The position numbers and the translations under genes were made by a program. The notes under the pieces are model-generated. The model had not been told where the DNA came from. It was given only the letters and a program-made list of their open reading frames with translations, and did no database searches. DNA of 64,000 nucleotides from Seriola aureovittata (Eukaryota > Chordata > Actinopteri > Carangiformes > Carangidae): positions 18,390,052 through 18,454,051 of the forward strand of contig NC_079386.1 in NCBI RefSeq assembly GCF_021018895.1. Reading direction: 5' to 3'. Every line of letters begins with the position of its first letter. The stretch's first letter is position 1. Below, piece by piece: positions 11,790-22,480 of the stretch.

Positions 11790-12420
11790 TCCTTTTTATT
11801 CAAATACATTCACACTTTTCATCAGTGTGTCCACTGTCCTCACAAATGTCCTCACTCCCCCAGCTCCATGAAAATGTCCCAAATATCACAAAATATCCTC
11901 ATTTTCCAAAAATAAACCAACTTTTTAAAAGGTCAAAACTTTTCCAAGGTGGTCCTCACAATCCCAAAATGTACTTATTATCCGATTATGTCCTCACTTT
12001 CTAAGCTTGTCCTCAGTTTTCAAATGTCCCCATCCTCCCGGAAAAAGAGGTCCTCACATGAAATGTCCTCAACATCATAAAACTTTTCTAAAGGTCAACA
12101 CATTTTCACGGTTGTCCTCTCAATCCTAAAATGTCCTCACTTTCCAAACGTGTCCTCACTTTTTCACAGATGTCTTGACTTTTCAAAAAATTGTCTTATT
12201 ATCCCGACATCATAATTTTGTCCTGACTTTTCTCAAATGTCCCAACTTTTCCAATGTCCTCTCTTTCTCTCAAATGTCCTCATTTCCTGTCTCCATTTCC
12301 TGTCTCCAGGGTCAACACTCAACACTAAATGTTCTCACTTTCCAAAATATCTTCACTGTTTTTTGCTCATGCAGATTCTGTCTCATGTCCTAAAAAGGTC
12401 TGCAGTTTAAGAAACGTCCC
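11790..12420 (+). repeat. Degenerate TGTCCTCACTTTYCAAA minisatellite
   Basis: The words tgtcctcac, ttttccaa and aaatgtcc recur every 15-25 bases throughout, strongly diverged. A second level is visible: the block 'aaaggtcaaaacttttcc...ggtggtcctcacaatcc' at 11929 returns as 'aaaggtcaacacattttcac...ggttgtcctctcaatcc' at 12091, a shift of 162 bases. The frames over it are repeat artefacts. Confidence 0.85.
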
Positions 12421-13130
12421 CTCTGTCACGGTGTTGGCTAAGATCGTCCTGTGACATCACAAACACTCGGCTGTACCACCTGACGACCTCGTCCTGCCTA
12501 TGAAGGCGACACAAAACATCCACCACAGAACTGGTGCATCAGAGAAAAATTCAACTTGTTACCTGATGAAAAACGAAACCAACAAAAAAACAAAAGTGAC
12601 AAGTGAAAATAGGATTCAAATAGAAACAAACTTCAGAGGAAGAGTCTGATATTTACGGCAGCTTGAAGCCAAAGAGATCAGAACGACCTTTCTTCTTCGT
12701 CTGTTCATTGTTAGCATGAATAACCGTCAGTCGTCGGGAGCTTGATTCTATAAGCAGCAGCACTTACATGTTTACTCTCTGATTCTACTGCTGCTTTGTC
12801 TCATAATGTACAAAGAGCAGCACATTCACATCTACTACACACTGGATATAGGTTTTAAATAGTACACATAAAGACGCACAGTGTAAACAGACGGACTCTC
12901 CTGTTCTCTGTCAGCGTGGTCCGACACGTCGTCAGCGTATTGTCAGTGTAAGCTAACACAACGTGCAGAAAGCAAATCGTAAATAAAACGGAGGGACAAG
13001 CGAGTATGTAAATCTAAAACAAATGAACCAAAGTCTGTTGGTCAGGATTTAAGGATCCTCAGAGTCTGAAAAACCTGGCGCCATCATCAGGGTCAAGCTG
13101 TTAACAGCTCTCAGCTGTACTTTGTGTTTA
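12421..13130. other. Gene-less unique DNA
   Basis: AT-rich unique sequence with no recognisable exon or repeat. The transition to the GTTAGCATGCTAAC-type repeat occurs near 13135. Confidence 0.5.
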
Positions 13131-13134
13131 GTGC

Positions 13135-13255
13135 TAATCAACAAAGGTTAGCATGCTAACACGTTGAACTAAGACGGTATCAGTCTACCTGCTTAGGATT
13201 AGCATGTTAGCATTGTCACTGTGAGCATGTTGCATTAGCATTTAGCTCAGCTTCG
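13135..13255. repeat. Fish 'GTTAGCATGCTAAC' interspersed repeat
   Basis: Contains gttagcatgctaac, tagcatgttagcat and gcattagcatttagctca, words typical of a very abundant fish repeat. Similar clusters occur at 22340-22510 and 24070-24195. Confidence 0.7.
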
Positions 13256-13298
13256 TGTGTCTTAGTGAATGTTTTATATCATTTTGTGTCTCTGGCGA

Positions 13299-13314
13299 CC
13301 CCCCCCCCCCCCCC
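13299..13314. repeat. Poly-C tract
   Basis: Sixteen C, immediately left of a hairpin-forming sequence. Confidence 0.95.
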
Positions 13315-13354
13315 ATGAAAGTGATTTACATGAAAGTGATTTACACTTTCATGG
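13313..13354. repeat. Hairpin with 15-base tandem duplication
   Basis: ccatgaaagtg (13313-13323) and cactttcatgg (13344-13354) are perfect inverted copies. Between them the unit atgaaagtgatttac is duplicated in tandem. It looks like a replication-slippage product at the poly-C edge. Confidence 0.85.
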
Positions 13355-13554
13355 TATTTCATAGCGTATTAGTATTTCCTATTATTAGTGTTTAAAAATG
13401 CAACATTCAGCATCTTTTTGAAATCGTGTTTCCCTGAGTTTTGTCCGTAACATTTTCCCTTAGATGACAGCAGGACTCGCACTTCCTCCCATGAAACCTT
13501 TGCAGTCCCCAGAAGATCCAAACCAGAATGGAAATCAGTCGTACATGCCTGCCA

Positions 13555-13571
13555 GTGTGTGTGTGTGTGTG

Positions 13572-13628
<57 letters not shown>

Positions 13629-13647
13629 GTGTGTGCGTGTGTGTGCG
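13555..13647. repeat. (TG)n microsatellite with TGCG variants
   Basis: About 46 units of TG with scattered C substitutions. Confidence 0.97.
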
Positions 13648-13793
13648 CTCACAGGAAACAGAGGAAACAGGGACATGGAGGACACGTGTTGTCGACAGTT
13701 GGAGGGCAGTAAAACAGAGAGAGGAAAAGAGAGAGATGGTGGTGGAGGATGGGGAGGCGGGCGAGAGACATGACAACAGACTGGCAGGCCGAC

Positions 13794-13815
13794 AGAGAGA
13801 GAGAGAGAGAGAGAG
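13794..13815. repeat. (GA)n microsatellite
   Basis: About 11 GA units inside a generally purine-rich 150-base stretch. Confidence 0.95.
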
Positions 13816-13929
13816 GCGTAGTGATGGACAGATATAAGACAGAAAGATGGAGAGAGGGAGCAGAGACAGATGGAGAAAGAAAAGATGCAGATTCATAATT
13901 GAAACTGAACTGATGAAGCAGTGAAAGAT

Positions 13930-14260
13930 GACTTCCTCTTTTCCTTTCCTTATCTCCTCGTTTCCTCCCTTCCTACTCATCATACCCCTGTTTGCTTTTT
14001 CCCCTCATCCTCATTTCCTTCCCTACCTCCTCCTGTCCTACTTCCTCCTCTGCTTTCATCCCTCCTATATTTTACCTACATCTTCATTTCCTTCCGTGCC
14101 CCCTCTTCTCCTTCCCTACCTCCTCTAACCTCCTCCTCTCCTCTCCTCTCCTTAGTTTCCTTTTTCTGTGTCCCTACCTTTTCCCTCCTCTCCCCTTTCT
14201 TCCCCATATCTCCTTCCCTAAATGCTCCTTTCTTTTCCTTCCTCCCCGTCTTATTTTGGC
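13930..14260 (+). repeat. Pyrimidine-rich degenerate minisatellite
   Basis: Almost entirely C and T, with repeating 'tttccttccctacctcctc'-like units. All plus-strand frames here are artefacts of composition. Such tracts can form triplex DNA. Confidence 0.85.
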
Positions 14261-14559
14261 GCCATGAACACCATGAAAACCTAAAAATGCTGCTTGAATC
14301 ATCTCCCTTTCCATATTTATGATGATTTGATTTATAAAGGAGGCGACTGAGGAAACATGAGGAGCGTCAGCCTCGTTTCACCGCCTGTCTCTTTAACATA
14401 CATGTGACATGAAACAATGGGAGGAAAGGGGGCGGGCCTTAAAGTTGATTGACAAGTGATGAAATATGATGAAGGATGTGCATGAAACAGAACGCTTATT
14501 GCCTCAAGGCGAAAAAGTTGCGTGATGTAGCTCAGCTGCCAGCAGCCATTAGATCACCC

Positions 14560-14653
<94 letters not shown>
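14560..14653. repeat. (TG)n microsatellite
   Basis: About 47 units with a single TATG variant near the left end. Confidence 0.97.
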
Positions 14654-14654
<1 letters not shown>

Positions 14655-14806
14655 CTGGAGATAAAACGCTCACACTGCGTCCTGTGACTTTAATTGCCCA
14701 ACATCTGTACACTCATTAGAAGGGAGAGAGAGGTAGAGATAGAATGGAGAAAAGAGAAAGAATAGGCGATTCTTCTCCTGATGTTGTTTTCTCGTCCTCT
14801 GTGCTG

Positions 14807-14807
<1 letters not shown>

Positions 14808-14874
<67 letters not shown>

Positions 14875-14912
14875 GTGTGTGTGTGTGTGCGTGTGCGTGT
14901 GTGTGTGTGTGT
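14808..14912. repeat. (TG)n microsatellite with CG variants
   Basis: About 52 units with three T-to-C changes near the right end. Confidence 0.97.
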
Positions 14913-15224
14913 TTCCATGTATGCAGATGTGGGTTTGTGCGGGTATTAGAGGACACACACTCCGCAGTGGGGGGCCATTAAACGGCGATTGGCGGCGACA
15001 CTCCAGCACAGCGGGGGGAGCTTCAGGCTTCTGATCATGTGATCATGTGCGAGCATGTAAATAGATACACTTGTCGCTCTCAGGCGTCTGCTGAGTGAGG
15101 GACGCCGTCCGCTAAACTGGTCACACTCTGTGCTGCTTTCTGATTGGTCACATTTTGGAGTCATTAAATCTTTTTACAGATTAAATATTCAGGCAATTTA
15201 GTTTGATGATAATATTAGTGATAA

Positions 15225-15450
15225 ATTAGACTCATTTATTTTGAAGTGTTGATCAATAAGAAGATATATATTTTTGGTTCATCTCAGTGAAGTTTCACAT
15301 CTCTTCTCCCTGGAGATCTAGTAACAACAGGTCGGTGAGCCAATCAGAAGAGAGGAGGCTTTGATACTTTCACAGTATTAATATGGAACCTAGAGCTGAT
15401 CTATAATCAAACAACACATGGACACAGACCTTTACACTGGAGCAGCTTTG
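15225..15450 (+). mobile_element. TTAA-ended non-autonomous element, copy 2 (internally deleted)
   Basis: Carries 'ttgaagtgttgatcaataag', 'gtgagccaatcagaagagag' and then directly 'gctttgatactttcacagta', so the central 200-odd bases of the 25.3-kb copy are missing. It ends 'cactggagcagctttg' without the final TTAA. Confidence 0.75.
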
Positions 15451-16734
15451 ATGTTTTCTTCTGTTTGTAAAAACACAGGCAGGTTGAACAGTCACTTCAT
15501 GTTTGTAAACAACTAATTTAAACAGCAAATATGTTTTCAGAGAAACAAAATGCCACCAACGTTTATTTAGTTTTATCTATATAATAGATCATAATGAAGG
15601 TTTTGTCTGTATGGATTCTGTCTGATTATAGCCTGAGGACTAAAATGTTTAGTTCAGGTGATGGAATAGTGTGTGGGATTTTTTGGTTTTCATGACATAA
15701 AATATTCATACTGAACGTTCAGTGTCACCATATTTATTTTTCCCTACAATATCCCTACTGTACCGAAGGCACTTACAGCACAGACTGTTGTCTTAAATAC
15801 ATTTATAAAAGTCAACAATGACCTCCAGCATGAGACGGGACGTGTTTACTTTATTAATATTTAACCAAAGCCACGATCATGAGGAGCCCGGGCTCCTGTT
15901 CTTTGTGCGACTTGCATGTGGTTCGAAAATGTAGTAATGCCTTCACTAGAAAGAAAACGTTGCCTCTGAACATAATCCAGGCAGTAATTACATTTCCCTC
16001 AAAAGATAATTAGTAAAACAAATTAGTTGTATATAAACATAATTCCTAGGACAGGAAGAAAAATAGACCAGCGACAATGCACCATTATAACTGCTGAAAA
16101 ATATAAAATTATAAAAGTTATAAAAGTTTCTTATAATCCAGTTTAATAACTAAGAGAGAGTGTTGATGAAATCAGACCAAAGACCAAAGCTAACAGAAGT
16201 GTCACACAGCAGAGCAGCTGAAGCTTCAGCTGACAGAAGACGAGCCGCCATCAGGGTCTGTCAGACTGAGCTCAGCGGCTGACAGTGACCGACACATCGA
16301 TCGGACTGATGAAGTCCACTTCACTGTAATCAATTACACAATCAGAGCAGCATTTCGGTGTCAGGGCGAGGGGGAGGGGGGCAGGCAGTCGCTACACAAG
16401 CAGGAGATATACAAACCGTCAGGGTAGACTCCATTTGGTTTGATTCATTTGTATTTATTTCTAATTATTATTTCTTTATTATTATTATTTCTGGTCTTTT
16501 TTTTAACGATCGCTGTTGGGTTATAGCGTAGTATTTAAGTATGTATTTAAGTTCAAAGCCACCAGGAAGAACAAGAATAATGAAACAGGAGTCTAAAGAT
16601 TTACCAATGTACCAATCTGCTAATCACTCAAAATATTATCATAGAATTCAAGGATAGGGTTCAAAGTTGTAAGATTATTATTTCGCTGTTTATACACAAA
16701 AATACTGCATGAAAATGTAAGAAAATAAAACTAT
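15451..16734. other. Gene-less DNA with a possible conserved element
   Basis: Unique AT-rich sequence. The part from 15950 to 16040 (ccaggcagtaattacattt, ataattagtaaaacaaatta) is dense in homeodomain cores and looks like a conserved non-coding element, though this is judged by eye only. A G-rich patch lies at about 16366-16390. Confidence 0.45.
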
Positions 16735-17640
16735 TATACAGCCTCACTTTGCTCAGAGATGGTTTTATATTCCCTGCCAAGTGACTGAAGTACGGACTCA
16801 TGTTGTTTGTTGTCTGGGCCAATGATGATGATTTCTGTTTTGTGCGAATTCAACTGTAATAAATGTAGTGACATCTGGTCTTTGATAGCAGTGCAGCGTA
16901 TCCAGATTGAATCGACACATAGAGCTGGGTGTCGTCTGCGTAACGATGTAGGCAACAATCTTAATAATGGCAGGAGAAATGTTACAGAGGGGGAGCATAA
17001 ATATACAAGCTAAACAATATGGGACCAAGGATAGAGCCCTGTGGAACCCCACACAAGATATGAGACAAAATCATAAATGGTCCCCCTGAAAGATCTCCCT
17101 GTAAGATACGAAGAAAACCAACTGTAGGAAGTTCCATCTATGCCGACCCAGTGCTTCAGTCTGTTCAGTACGAAGGTACGATCGATGGTATCAAAGGCGT
17201 CTAACAACACTGAAATAAAATGATTGAAAGAGTCTGCTTTCATCAGAATATCATCGGTGAAATGGATCAAGAATGTTATAAGCTTCCACTACTTTAATTC
17301 ATCAATTAATTTCATCAACTTTTTCAATGATTTTTGAAACAAAAAAAAGGGGCAGAAACCAGGTCAGAGGTCTGAGACTCATTTACAATGGAGAGAAGAA
17401 AAGGGGAAGTTACTTCTAATACCTCAGATAAGGTCACGTGACGATATCCAGCAGGTAGATGGAAGTAAATTCACTCAGTAATGTAAGGAAGAGGGTTTAA
17501 AGGAGATAGGAGGAGTTGTAGAGGCTTTGATGTCCTCAAACTGTTCAACAAAGTAAGTTAAAAACTTCTCACAAGCTTCAACAGAGGAGGCCGAACCGTT
17601 TGAAGTAGCAGGGTATCAAACAGAACTCTCGACTTCTCAG
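16735..17640 (-). pseudogene. Non-LTR retrotransposon (LINE) reverse transcriptase remnant
   Basis: Read on the minus strand, right to left, the block shows SKIIEKV-like residues (17315-17340), FDTIDRTFVLNRLKHWVG (about 17138-17195), GVPQGSILGP (17021-17050) and the catalytic YADDTQLY (about 16919-16942), followed by LHLLQLNSHKTEIIIIGP. The order matches RT domains of LINEs of the L2/CR1/Rex group; the exact clade is not certain. Several frameshifts separate the motifs, so it is dead. The 17.4-17.6 kb part gives EKFLTYFVEQFEDIKAS-like residues typical of the segment before the RT. Confidence 0.8.
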
Positions 17641-17970
17641 GTTTGTAAAATATTTAAGTCTCACTTTTTTGATGAATAAATTACAAGCAGATAATAACTT
17701 TCATATGAAGGAGGTGGACTTGTAGGTTTGTTTTCCTCTAACATATACGTCCTGCTCTTCTACATTCTCTTTTTAGTTGGAGAGTATCCTCGTTTACCTA
17801 AGGCGACGGTTTGACCGACGCCTTGACCCAGCTTTAATGGGAGCGATGCGACCTTCCTGACGGAAAACAACAACACAGCAGACGCCAGGTTTCACAGTTT
17901 GAACAGGAGAACTTCAAAAAAAAGATGCAGTACTCAGTTCTTACTGCTGCACTTAAGCTTTAGTGTTTTC

Positions 17971-18015
17971 CCTCATTTGTCGGACGCTTTTATCCAAAGC
18001 GACTGACAAATGAGG
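17971..18015. repeat. 45-base near-perfect palindrome in a fish repeat motif
   Basis: Arms cctcatttgtcgg and ctgacaaatgagg flank 'acgcttttatccaaagcga', itself the core of a fish-wide interspersed motif. The arms differ by one base pair. Confidence 0.8.
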
Positions 18016-18129
18016 AAATGTACATGTCAAATGCTTTTGCAGAGCCACGTCCACAAACAGTGAGGCTGCGACGATTAAGAAACAAAGCTCGCTCTCAGAA
18101 ACTCCACATTGTAGGTGGTAAGAAAATCA

Positions 18130-18210
18130 TTTAAGGCTCCATATTTTCCTCTTCTCTTGTGTTTTATTTGAAGTGTTGATCCATAAGAAGATATATTTGT
18201 GGTTTTAAGA
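18130..18210 (+). mobile_element. TTAA-ended non-autonomous element, 5' fragment (copy 3)
   Basis: Matches only the left 75 bases of the family: ttaaggctccatattttcct, then 'ttatttgaagtgttgatcc' and 'ataagaagatat'. The rest has been lost or replaced by the following repeat. Confidence 0.7.
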
Positions 18211-18224
18211 ACCAATATTTAGCT

Positions 18225-18330
18225 GATAATCCTTCTACTTAAGCAGGATTTTCAATGCAGGACTTCAACTTTTACATTGTTGTATGGAACCACAGTAAAG
18301 GTTCTGAGTACTGCTCCCACCTCTGACATC
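18225..18330 (+). repeat. Fish 'GTACTTTTACTTAAGTA' repeat, 3' end
   Basis: 'tctacttaagcaggatttt', 'caatgcaggactt' and 'acattgttgtat' followed by 'cccacctctgacatc' match the right-hand end of a very common fish repeat. A longer copy lies at 59475-59945. Confidence 0.7.
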
Positions 18331-18401
18331 GGACTTATTACTGCGAACACTCAGTTAACACGTTCAGCCGACCTCAGCTTCGATACCTACATATATCCAT
18401 C

Positions 18402-18404
18402 CAC

Positions 18405-18438
<34 letters not shown>
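18402..18438. repeat. (CA)n microsatellite
   Basis: About 18 units with one AAAC interruption. Confidence 0.95.
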
Positions 18439-18439
18439 C

Positions 18440-19240
18440 AGTGTGGAAAACAGAGCCAGGACTGAGTGCCAAAGTTCATGGTTTTCCAGAGCTTTCAATC
18501 AGGACTCTTCAACTAAATGTAGTTCTCTTCCATCTAATGTGTTTATTCTGGAGGTAATAGAAGAGCAATGTGTGTATAGGTTAGTTGTTGGTAAACACAC
18601 TGTGCGAGGAGATGAACAGACTGAGGATAAAGGTCATGTGGGTTGCTGGGGAACAACAAATTGAACAAGAACTGACACTCACAGGAATTTGTGATCAATA
18701 CTCAGCAGTAAACATGTATTTTTTCCATATGAAAGCCTCATTAAAAAGCTGTTTTTGCACCAAACTCCCTGCATGAAATCGACTGTTTTTGTACATGAAG
18801 TTTCTGAAATCAAACTCAAACCAGAGAAGATCAGGGAAAGTATGACACGACGATTTACTGGAACATCATCCGACAAATCATCTTCCAAAACCTCTGAGTC
18901 ATGGTTCTCAATTTCTGGGAACAAAGAACACTGCAGCATTTGACGAGTGCTGATATTAAAATTTGGCCAGAGTGATAAATTATTAGAAGTGGGTCACCAG
19001 CTGTCAGCTCGGAGGGAAAACGCTGCGCCTCATTAAGCCTCCGATATGATTTTTTTAATATTTCTTTTTTTACAAGATAAGAAATCTGCAATGAAATTGA
19101 ATTCAGGACATTTCCTGTTGGATATTTTCTCTTTGTTCCACAGTGCAGGATAAAATCTGGAAAGTTTGCCTCTGATCAGTGATTCAGACAAACCTCCGCA
19201 GGTAAAACTCATTTGCTCATCTGTAACATCAGACCCACGT
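18440..19240. other. Gene-less unique DNA
   Basis: Several short overlapping frames on both strands but none with matching splice sites. An acceptor at 19143 and a donor at 19200 bracket a 57-base block that is closed in all three plus frames, so it could only be non-coding. Confidence 0.45.
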
Positions 19241-19244
19241 TAAC

Positions 19245-19270
19245 GCTGCTGCTGCTGCTGCTGCTGCTGC
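19245..19270 (+). repeat. (CTG)n trinucleotide repeat
   Basis: Eight CTG units plus partial ends. Not inside a supported exon. Confidence 0.95.
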
Positions 19271-19641
19271 GAGTGTCAGGAGAAGTTTGCAGAACGAGTG
19301 TTTCTGCTGGAGATGATGGTTTTATATTCAAACAGCGTCCTCTGCTTATCTTGCAGAGGAGAAGTGTGTTTGTGTCTGTGGCACTCCAGCCCTCATTAAA
19401 CAGCATATTAGCACTGCACGTAGAAACCACGTATCTCCGACATGTCCGTATCCTGAGCTTGTTGACAATATTGCATTTAAAATAATGTTCCACCATCATT
19501 TCCATCAAATCTGAAATGATCGTGTGGTTTATAACACTACAGAATTCCAGCATGCACCACAGCTGTGTACAGACAGTCTGAATATAGTCATTAACATATA
19601 TAGTAATTAACTTTTCATCTTGGAGAAACTTTTTCTTGGGC

Positions 19642-19668
19642 TCATCATCATCATCATCATCATCATCA
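19642..19668 (+). repeat. (TCA)n trinucleotide repeat
   Basis: Nine perfect TCA units. Confidence 0.95.
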
Positions 19669-19853
19669 GAGAGGATTCATCTCCACTCACACCACCAGCA
19701 GCTTCACAGTCATTCACACATTAAACCTCATGTTCACAAATTCAACAGTAAAAAGAAACCCAATTAAAAACGGAGACAATAACAAAGCGATTAAAATAAA
19801 AACATTTCATTATTTTATTTTCTGTCTCTTTGAGCCTTTATGCTTTATGCTCT

Positions 19854-19886
<33 letters not shown>
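19854..19886 (+). repeat. (ATCA)n tetranucleotide repeat
   Basis: About eight ATCA units in AT-rich unique DNA. Confidence 0.95.
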
Positions 19887-20049
19887 AAACTTCTCTGGAA
19901 AAGTAAAACTAAATGAGAAAACATTTTAAATGAACCAATCTTTGAGATACGTGGTTTTCATCGGACACTGACGTCGCAGGTGCTTGTGTGTACATGTGCA
20001 CGCTCGTGCAGCATAGAGCCGTCTATCTATCCATCATATGATGATTACA

Positions 20050-20214
20050 TGTCCTCTACTATGCGTGTGCACGCGTCCACACATGCACGTTTGATACAGG
20101 CAGATATAAGCGCGCGCGTGTGAGTGATGACTCTGACACTTTTTCCTCCACGTGCCCGTATAGGTCTGTTTGCGCACGTGTAGTCTGCCTGTGTGCTCGC
20201 GCGTGTCTGTGCAG

Positions 20215-20259
<45 letters not shown>

Positions 20260-20270
20260 TGTGTGTGACT
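20050..20270. repeat. Alternating purine-pyrimidine (TG/CG) tract
   Basis: Words such as gcgcgcgcgtgtg, gcgcacgtg and ctcgcgcgtgtctgtg lead into (TG)n at 20216-20267 with an internal gcgcgcg. It lies directly against the CpG island and is a strong Z-DNA candidate. Confidence 0.8.
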
Positions 20271-20279
20271 GACACACTG

Positions 20280-20935
20280 ACCTCTCTGACCGTCTGTCTC
20301 GGAGTGGTCCGGGTCCTGGTTAGCACGGAGCTCGGGTCCCGGAGGCGCTCACTGATCCCGACTCCTCGCTCTCCGTCTCCCCCTCGGACCGGACGGAAAC
20401 CACGGGGACAGTCACGCGGCTCTCGCGTGCCATTTGAAGAAAGAATTCATAAAAAAAATAAAAATTCAAAAAACAAGCCGTGTGTCAGGAGATGGTTGCG
20501 AGTTTACATCCCCATCCTCTGAATCCTCTGCGCGTCCGTCCCGCCGGAGCCTCCTCTGTCTCTCAGACCTGCGCGCGGTGCCGGTTCTTCCTTTGCGTTT
20601 TCACGGTTTTAGGAAACAAATCAAAGAGTTCCGCTTCGGAGCCGCTGTCACTGCGGATCAGCGGAACGCGCCGGTGAATTCGGGCATGTGTCCTGCGAAC
20701 GAAGCGCGCCGAGGAACCGAGAATGTCCGAAGCTTTAAAGACAGACAAACCGTCCTCTGCGCGGGACAGACAGAACGCGGAGGTTTAGTTCCTCTCCTCT
20801 TCTTCTCCTCCTCTCTGCTCTCTCTCTCTCTCTGCTCTCTCTCTGTTGTCGGTGTCTCCGTCCGTGCGCTCTGGACATGGACACAGGAGTGAGGCGTTTT
20901 ACGCACGGCGCGTAAAAGCCTAGTGGAGGATCAGG
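20280..20935. promoter_or_regulatory. CpG-island-like block, probable promoter or first-exon region
   Basis: CpG is frequent throughout (for example ccgggtcc, gaccggacgg, cgcgcgcgg, gcgcgccgagg, cggcgcgtaaaag), in contrast to the CpG-poor flanks. In vertebrates this usually marks a transcription start. The orientation is open. On the minus strand an ATG at 20431 starts MARESRVTVPVVSVRSEGET with a possible donor TCA|GTGAGC. On the plus strand an ATG at 20724 gives MSEALKTDKPSSARDRQNAE and a stop soon after. Neither is recognised. Confidence 0.55.
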
Positions 20936-21545
20936 GGTGGAGGCGAACTGAGGGAGGAGGAGGATGAGGAGGAGGAGGAAGGGAAGAAGAGGAGCTGCTG
21001 ATGGTGGTGGGTTATAGGAGGAGGAAGAAAAGAGAAGGTGGAAAAACAAAACGGGGAGAAAGATGAGAGATGAGGAAAAAGGGAGTAAGTGGTTGTTGAG
21101 AGAGGAAGAGAGAAAGGAGGAGGAAAAGGAGCGCAATACGGAAGCAAGGGAGAAAGTCATAAAAGGAAAAGAGAGGCAGATGAATAGGAGGAAAAGGAGG
21201 AGTAGATGTATACAGTAGGAGAAAAGGGGAGGAAATAAGAGAAGGAAGAAAGAGAGAAAGGAAGTCAAAAGGGAAGAGAGAGGAGGACAGAAGGTGGAAA
21301 AAGGAGTGGTGAGAAAGAAGAAAGAAGGAGAAAAGGAGGTAAAGAGGAAGGGAGGAAGAACGGGTTAAAATGCAGCAGCTGAGCATGTGAGAAGGAAAGG
21401 AATGAGGGAAGAGGATGAAGGAGGAAAAGGAGGAAAAAAAGGAGGAAGGAGAAATGAAAGTGAGGGATGAAGGGATAAGAGAGGAGGGGGAGAAAAATGT
21501 GATAAATCCGAGCAGCGGACGAGGGGAAGGAGGGAAAATGTTTAT
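20936..21545 (+). repeat. 600-base polypurine tract
   Basis: Nearly all A and G on the plus strand (gaggaggagg, agaaagaagg, ggaaaaggagg units). It creates spurious minus-strand frames of S, F, L and P. It can form triplex DNA and flanks the CpG island. Confidence 0.9.
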
Positions 21546-21612
21546 TCAAATGTTGGCGTCCTCACTTCTCACCATAAAGTCCTCCGAAAGTAAAGCTGCT
21601 GTAAATCCTCCT

Positions 21613-21630
21613 GAGAGAGAGAGAGAGAGA
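21613..21630. repeat. (GA)n microsatellite
   Basis: About nine units. Confidence 0.93.
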
Positions 21631-21672
21631 CGTGGATTCAATACATGAGCATCACACACTTTTCTTCATTTT

Positions 21673-21728
21673 TACACACTCACACACACACACACACACA
21701 CTCTCACACACACACACACACACACACT

Positions 21729-21795
<67 letters not shown>

Positions 21796-21868
21796 CACAC
21801 ACACACACACACACACACTCACACACACACACACACACACACTCACACACACACACACACACACACAC
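21673..21868. repeat. (CA)n array with periodic CTCA variants
   Basis: A 195-base CA array broken by ctcacac and accacac variants at fairly regular intervals, suggesting expansion of larger units. Confidence 0.96.
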
Positions 21869-21923
21869 CTCCTCCTCACCTGCAAACACGAGCTTAGCAT
21901 CAACTTTTTAATGAGTCTGTGAC

Positions 21924-21946
21924 TGTGTGTGTGTGTGTGTGTGTGT
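21924..21946. repeat. (TG)n microsatellite
   Basis: About 11 units. Complementary to the CA array 55 bases to the left. Confidence 0.95.
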
Positions 21947-22189
21947 ATATAGCTTCTTGTGAGGACTTATGTCACCACTGAAGTCACATTCAGTCTTTAC
22001 TTGTTGCCAAAAAAACAAATCAACACCTCATGTCACACTCACCTGTGAGAGGTTAGCTCCATGTAGCGCCAAAATCCTTCAGAGCAAGTCACAGATATTA
22101 AAGGGGGGTGGTTTTACATAATATTTGATTGGTTGTTTCCAAATGAGGTCTCGGACAGATACCTAAAGGTATTCAGTTGAATTGAAGGA

Positions 22190-22480
22190 GACGGTTGTAA
22201 GTTTTGCTAATGCTACATAGCTAATGTTAGCATCAACAGTCCAGAAGAAACGTTGCGAGTTCAGCATCAAACTTAATTCTTTTACTCACTGACAGCCGTC
22301 GCCAGAGGTGGAAAGCAACCCTCTTGTTTTTGTTCTATTGTCTATCATGAAGTTAGCATGCTAACCAGCTAGCCACTTACACCTAAAGTTAGCATTAACA
22401 GCTAAAAGAAACATGAGTTCAGCATCAAGCTTCATTCCTTTACCAAGTTAACTCTTGCTTTGCTATTTTCCCATCTTTTA
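22190..22480 (+). repeat. Fish interspersed repeat 'CAGTCCAGAAGAAAC', with internal duplication
   Basis: 'gttagcatcaacagtccaga', 'gttcagcatcaaacttaatt' and 'gaggtggaaagcaaccctct' are typical words of this repeat. The segment gttagcat(c/t)aacag...gttcagcatcaa recurs 162 bases later (22226 and 22388). A minus-orientation copy is at 58140-58260. Confidence 0.75.

Noticed and set aside
13369..13983. 204-residue minus frame
   Set aside because: Runs through (TG)n and GA-rich DNA; the middle is T-H dipeptides.
19144..19200. Plus-strand block between a good acceptor and a donor
   Set aside because: Closed in all three frames, so not coding; possible only as a non-coding exon.
20735..21268. 177-residue minus frame beside the CpG island
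   Set aside because: Mostly reverse reading of the polypurine tract; no domain or splice context.
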